Made by a program: the position numbers and the translations under genes. 8,529 bases of DNA. It comes from Nitriliruptoraceae bacterium (GTDB lineage Bacteria; Actinomycetota; Nitriliruptoria; Nitriliruptorales; Nitriliruptoraceae). Positions 5,698 to 8,529 of this stretch are shown one piece after another (the stretch's first letter is position 1; each line of letters begins with the position of its first letter). The notes below the pieces were generated by a model that searched no databases, had not been told where the DNA came from, and saw only the letters and a program-made list of their open reading frames with translations. The stretch covers positions 1 through 8,529 of the forward strand of contig PWEU01000045.1 in assembly GCA_003554005.1 (NCBI GenBank), in the 5' to 3' direction.

Positions 5698-6882
5698 TCA
5701 GGGCGCCCCGGCGGGTGGACCTTCGTCCAGCAGCGGAGCCCGGGGGTCGTCCCGCGTCGCGAGCTGCGCCCGGGCGGCCATCAGCGCCGCGAGCACCTCA
5801 GGATGGTCCTCGCCGACCTCGAGTTCCAGCACGTCATCGCCCAGCCCGAGCAGGACGGGCGCCTCGAGGTGGCCCGCACCAGCGAAGCTGTCGAGCACCA
5901 CCCGCACCACCTGCTCCCACCGCAGGCGGTAGCCGAGGACCACCTCTGCCGTGTCCGCGCCGGCAAGGATGTCCACCGGCGCCACGATCGCCGACCGTCC
6001 TGACAACGCCGCCACGACCTCCGCCGCCCCGGGTCCCCCGTCGACGATCACGACCTGGACACCCATGGCCAGCAGCGTCTCCAGCGCCTCCAGCGGGGAG
6101 GCGTCCGCGTCCTCGACCTCCACCACCTCGATCCCGGCCAAGCCCGTCAGCACCCCCTCGCGGAGGCGGTCGGAGGGCAGCTCATCGCCCAGCAGCACGA
6201 GACCGACGCGGGGCACCTCGGCGGCCGGAGCAGCGGGCTCGTCGGCATCGGGATCCGTGCCATCGGCGTCCGGGCCGTCGGCGTCAGGGTCGGCCCGCGC
6301 CACCGCGGTCAGCACCGCGGTGCGCGCCGCCGTGCCCACCAGGACGCCGAGCTCGGTGACGGGGACGTCGATCCGCACGGCGGGTGTCGGCTCGAAGTCG
6401 CCCTCCTCGTCCAGCTCGGGCAGGGTGGCAGGCAGGGCGCAGACCGTCGTGGCGCCGTGCCGATCGGCGGTCCGGTCGGCGATGCCCGCGACGTCCGGAC
6501 CGAGCACGCAGGCGAGAGCGGCTCCCCGGGCCGCCGCCAGCTCGAGCAGATCCGGGACGAAGGCCGGCTCCTCGGGGAGCCGCACGCTGAGGGAGTCCAC
6601 CCCATCGGGCAGGTCCTCTGACAGCGATCGCATCCGGTCCGAGAGGCGCTCGGCGATGCTCGGATCCAGGGCCGTCCGGGGCGGCAACACCAGCTCCACG
6701 TCCCGTCCGACAGCGGTCGTGCCCGCCGGCTCCTCCACGGGCGGGGCGGGCGCGGTGGGCGGTGGCGCATCACCGTCGGAGGTGCAGGCCACCGCCAGCC
6801 ACGCGGAGGCCGCCGCGATGAGCACGACCCAGCGAGCCCGACGCATGGCGCGACGGGTCGACGGCACGTTCCCTGCATCCAT
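5698..6882 (-). CDS. Predicted lipoprotein, diverged BMP/PnrA-type substrate-binding protein
   Basis: A predicted exported lipoprotein of 394 residues. After a basic n-region (STRRAMRRAR) comes a hydrophobic stretch WVVLIAAASAWLAVA and then Cys33 with Thr-Ser-Asp-Gly, an acceptable lipobox (LAVAC), followed by a Pro/Ala-rich tether. The mature part has two alternating beta/alpha lobes in a pattern like BMP-family (PnrA/TmpC) binding proteins: LAAARGAALACVLGPDV, then VTELGVLVGTAARTAV, then RVGLVLLGDE...REGVLTGL, GVQVVIVDGGPGAAEVVAAL, and a late helix RWEQVVRVVLDSF. An acidic Asp/Pro/Gly/Ala linker (about residues 195-222) interrupts the lobes. The ATG at 6882 is preceded by GAGG 9 nt upstream; an inner ATG at 6846 would also give a lipoprotein signal but has no Shine-Dalgarno. 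No ABC permease or ATPase gene is adjacent. It is divergent from upp, which would suit nucleoside or base sensing, but that is inference. The family assignment is tentative. Confidence 0.75.
   Translation of the reverse strand: MDAGNVPSTRRAMRRARWVVLIAAASAWLAVACTSDGDAPPPTAPAPPVEEPAGTTAVGRDVELVLPPRTALDPSIAERLSDRMRSLSEDLPDGVDSLSVRLPEEPAFVPDLLELAAARGAALACVLGPDVAGIADRTADRHGATTVCALPATLPELDEEGDFEPTPAVRIDVPVTELGVLVGTAARTAVLTAVARADPDADGPDADGTDPDADEPAAPAAEVPRVGLVLLGDELPSDRLREGVLTGLAGIEVVEVEDADASPLEALETLLAMGVQVVIVDGGPGAAEVVAALSGRSAIVAPVDILAGADTAEVVLGYRLRWEQVVRVVLDSFAGAGHLEAPVLLGLGDDVLELEVGEDHPEVLAALMAARAQLATRDDPRAPLLDEGPPAGAP
6259..6288 (-). repeat. Two imperfect 15-bp tandem units coding for PDADG
   Basis: Two adjacent 15-bp units (6259-6273 and 6274-6288 on the + strand) differ at two positions and encode PDADG-type pentapeptides on the - strand. 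Similar degenerate sequence continues on the left side to about 6244. The repeat sits in the acidic linker of the lipoprotein and does not break the frame. Confidence 0.6.
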
Positions 6883-6967
6883 CGGCTGCGTCCTCGCCTC
6901 ACCGGACGTCGGGCCTAGGCTACCGACGACGATCCTGCCCGCCCCCCTGTCACCCGCCGAGGCCACC
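6883..6967. promoter_or_regulatory. Divergent promoter region between the lipoprotein gene and upp
   Basis: An 85-bp gene-free region. Its only AT-containing island is CCTAGGCTAC at 6914-6923. On the + strand this gives TAGGCT (6916-6921), a -10 candidate for upp about 47 bp before its GTG. On the - strand it gives TAGCCT (6922-6917), a -10 candidate for the lipoprotein gene about 34 bp before its ATG. The two boxes overlap, so the two promoters could exclude each other. No clear -35 hexamer is visible on either strand. The GAGG at 6959-6962 is the upp ribosome binding site. The GAGG that reads on the - strand near 6892-6895 serves the lipoprotein. Confidence 0.5.
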
Positions 6968-7597
6968 GTGTCGCAGGTCACCGTGCTCGATGACGACCCG
7001 ATCGCAGGGCTCCAGCTCGCCGCGCTCCGCGATGCCAACACCACACCCGAGCACTTCCGGCACCATGCTCGTCGGCTGGGGTCGATCCTGGCGCTCAGGG
7101 CCGTGCGCGACCTGCCCCGCACCGAGGGCACCGTCGAGACCCCCCTGGCCACGGCGCCCACGGTCGGACCGGGACGGCAGATCGTGGCCGTACCGGTACT
7201 GCGGGCAGGTCTCGGCCTGCTCGGTGGCCTGCACGACGTGCTGCCCACCGCGCTCGTCGGCATGATCGGACTCGAGCGCGACCACGAGACCCACCAGGCT
7301 CGCCGGTACTACTTCAAGATCCCGCCCCTGGACGGCAGCTGGGTCCTGGTGCTGGAACCGATGCTGGCCACCGGGGGCTCCGCCTCCGATGCGGTGGCCG
7401 CCCTCGACGCCGAGGGCGCCGAGCTGGTGACGGTCCTGTCGGTGGTCGCGACCCGCGCCGGGGTGGACCGGATCCTGGCGGACAACCCGCGGGTGCGCAT
7501 CGTCACCGCCGCGATCGACCCGGAGCTCGACGACGACGCCTACATCGTCCCGGGGCTCGGGGACTTCGGCGACCGACTGTTCGGCACGCCGCACTGA
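6968..7597 (+). CDS. upp: Uracil phosphoribosyltransferase
   Basis: Upp makes UMP and pyrophosphate from uracil and PRPP, the main pyrimidine salvage step, in the cytoplasm. The 209-residue product matches the usual length (E. coli has 208). Visible motifs are LRDANTTPEHFRHHARRLG (20-38), the VAVPVLRAGLGLLGG strand and loop (73-87), the PRPP-binding loop EPMLATGGS (130-138), and the C-terminal uracil-binding segment YIVPGLGDFGDRLFGT (192-207). In the PRPP loop Glu130 stands where most Upp proteins have Asp, a conservative change. The GTG at 6968 is chosen because GAGG lies 5 nt upstream and the product length and N-terminus fit. The frame is open further upstream only because stop codons are rare at this GC content. 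It is probably transcribed from the divergent region shared with the lipoprotein gene. It ends 28 bp before the convergent YjbQ gene, and I see no strong terminator there. Confidence 0.97.
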   Translation: MSQVTVLDDDPIAGLQLAALRDANTTPEHFRHHARRLGSILALRAVRDLPRTEGTVETPLATAPTVGPGRQIVAVPVLRAGLGLLGGLHDVLPTALVGMIGLERDHETHQARRYYFKIPPLDGSWVLVLEPMLATGGSASDAVAALDAEGAELVTVLSVVATRAGVDRILADNPRVRIVTAAIDPELDDDAYIVPGLGDFGDRLFGTPH

Positions 7598-7625
7598 GGG
7601 ACGGTCGACCGGCGGGTCGCGAAGC

Positions 7626-8030
7626 TCACCCGGCGAGGAAGCTGAGCCGTAGCACCCGCCGTGGGTTGTCGGTGTTGGTGTCGACGACGACGATCGACTG
7701 CCAGGTGCCCAGCGCGAGCCGACCGCCGTCGACGGGCACGGTCAGGCTCGGGCTGATGATGGCCGGTAGCACGTGGTCGGCACCGTGGCCAGGGCTGCCG
7801 TGGCGGTGATGCCACCGGTCGTCCCGCGGCAACAGGACGTCGAGGTGGTCGACCAGGTCGGTGTCGGAGCCGGCCCCGGTCTCCAGCAGCGCGAGCCCGG
7901 CCGTGGCATGGGGCAGGAAGACGTGCAGTAGGCCGTCGGTCCCCTGTTCGTCGGCGAACGCGGCACACAGGCCGGTCACGTCGGTGATGCGGCGATCCCC
8001 GACGTCGAGGTGGTGCTCACGGCGCTCCAT
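7626..8030 (-). CDS. YjbQ/UPF0047 family protein
   Basis: A 134-residue member of the YjbQ (UPF0047) family, the normal length for a single-domain protein. Conserved elements are LLHVFLPHATAGLALLE (34-50) with His41, the histidine-rich RWHHRHGSPGHGADH (72-86), and the family signature SPSLTVPVDGGRLALGTWQ (93-111). Family members form trimers with a histidine-lined metal-binding pocket. Some are named secondary thiamine-phosphate synthase because E. coli YjbQ can weakly replace ThiE; the true role is not settled and no thiamine gene is nearby. The ATG at 8030 has GAGGT 6 nt upstream (8036-8040 on the + strand), overlapping the stop codon of the flavin reductase gene before it. The two genes are therefore probably co-transcribed and partly coupled. 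Confidence 0.93.
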   Translation of the reverse strand: MERREHHLDVGDRRITDVTGLCAAFADEQGTDGLLHVFLPHATAGLALLETGAGSDTDLVDHLDVLLPRDDRWHHRHGSPGHGADHVLPAIISPSLTVPVDGGRLALGTWQSIVVVDTNTDNPRRVLRLSFLAG

Positions 8031-8038
8031 ACCTGACC

Positions 8039-8529
8039 TCAGGCGTCGTCGACGGTCACGGCGGGCAGGTACCCGCCGTAGCCACCGCGGAAGTAGGCGA
8101 GTGGGGACAGGTCGTCGCGGACCCCGAGTGCGACCACCTCGCCGATCACGATCAGGTGGTCACCCGCCTCGGCGATGGTGTCCACCCGGCAGTCGACGAA
8201 CCCGACCGCACCGGCCAGCACCCGGGCGCCGGTGGCAGCGACCGACCAGTCGATGCCGACGAACTCCTCCTCGCCCTCACCCCGGCTCCCATCGGCGAAG
8301 TGGTTGGACAGTGCCGCCTGCTCCTCGGCCAGGAAGCTCAGGGCGAACACCTCCCCCGACGTCACGGCGGCGGCCATGTGCGCCGTCCGGTCGACGCAGA
8401 CCAGGACGAGTGGCGGGGTCAGCGACACCGAGCTGACGGCGTTGGCCGTCATGCCGTGGGGCACGCCATGGGCCTCGGTGGTCATGACGGCGACACCGCT
8501 GAGGAACGAGCCCATGGCGGCACGGAACG
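8039..8529 (-). CDS. Flavin reductase domain protein (5' end outside window)
   Basis: A flavin reductase-like, FMN-binding split-barrel protein. Such proteins use NAD(P)H to reduce FMN or FAD, often supplying a partner monooxygenase. The frame stays open through the window edge: the residues before the ATG at 8515 read FRAA, giving FRAAMGSFLSGVAVMTT, the normal family N-terminus. The true start is therefore beyond 8529, and the ATG at 8515 is internal. Family landmarks are HGMTANAVSSVSLTPPLVLVCVDR (flavin-binding strand and loop), FALSFLAEEQAALSNHFA, GARVLAGAVGFVDCRV, GDHLIVIGEV, and the C-terminal PLAYFRGGYGGYLP. The stop is 8 bp before the YjbQ start, so the two form an operon. The electron-accepting partner enzyme is not in view. 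Confidence 0.94.
   Translation of the reverse strand, partial: FRAAMGSFLSGVAVMTTEAHGVPHGMTANAVSSVSLTPPLVLVCVDRTAHMAAAVTSGEVFALSFLAEEQAALSNHFADGSRGEGEEEFVGIDWSVAATGARVLAGAVGFVDCRVDTIAEAGDHLIVIGEVVALGVRDDLSPLAYFRGGYGGYLPAVTVDDA

Noticed and set aside
4170..6359. A 729-codon open frame on the + strand across pyk and the lipoprotein gene
   Set aside because: It mirrors pyk and then turns into Pro/Arg-rich low-complexity sequence. No start signal or family motif is visible, so it is a shadow of the two - strand genes.
5951..6967. Upstream in-frame extension of upp by about 339 codons
   Set aside because: The extension is Ser/Ala/Thr-rich sequence antisense to the lipoprotein gene. The Upp family starts at the GTG at 6968, which has its own ribosome binding site.
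6883..7263. N-terminal extension of the lipoprotein to an ATG at 7263
   Set aside because: It would run antisense through upp and bury the signal peptide and lipobox inside the protein. The ATG at 6882 has a Shine-Dalgarno and puts the lipobox near the N-terminus.
7598..7625. Terminator between upp and the YjbQ gene
   Set aside because: The region contains the 8-bp palindrome GGTCGACC and a 4-bp stem GACC/GGTC, but no stable hairpin or T-tract, so I did not list a terminator.

Overview
This is a very GC-rich window with near-saturated G/C third codon positions. It has frequent GTG starts and stop/start overlaps of the ATGA and GTGA type. It has no tRNA, rRNA, CRISPR array or transposase that I can see. 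The pyruvate kinase, the MutT1-like Nudix plus histidine-phosphatase pair beside ppk1, the SH3-like domain on the second Nudix protein and the TAGGCT-type -10 boxes all point to an actinobacterium, possibly a deep-branching lineage. Placement below phylum is inference only.

Left block (1-4129, + strand): a tightly packed polyphosphate/nucleotide operon. It holds the C-terminal part of polyphosphate kinase ppk1 (5' end outside the window), a MutT1-like Nudix hydrolase, a SixA-like histidine phosphatase, a full-length Ppx/GppA phosphatase, and a second Nudix protein carrying an N-terminal Asp/Pro repeat and an SH3-like domain. Three of the four junctions are 4-nt overlaps and the fourth has a 3-nt gap, so translational coupling is likely. 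The operon carries both synthesis (Ppk1) and hydrolysis (Ppx/GppA) of polyphosphate, together with enzymes that may clean up oxidised or dinucleoside polyphosphates. In mycobacterial MutT1 the Nudix and histidine-phosphatase domains form one chain. Here they are separate genes, and the second has its own strong ribosome binding site.

Middle block (4146-6882, - strand): pyruvate kinase, converging on the left operon across a 16-bp gap with a small inverted repeat. Behind it lies a predicted lipoprotein that looks like a diverged BMP/PnrA-type substrate-binding protein with an acidic linker. pyk appears to have its own -10 element just after the lipoprotein stop codon.

Right block: upp (uracil phosphoribosyltransferase, + strand) is divergent from the lipoprotein gene across an 85-bp region. 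That region contains the same 10-mer, CCTAGGCTAC, that lies upstream of pyk. The window ends with a - strand pair, a flavin-reductase-domain protein (5' end cut by the window edge) followed 8 bp later by a YjbQ/UPF0047 protein.

Most genes are ordinary housekeeping genes. I do not see an obviously new defence or mobile system. The points worth a second look are the split MutT1, the SH3-Nudix fusion inside a polyphosphate operon, the orphan BMP-like lipoprotein facing upp, and the shared promoter-like motif.
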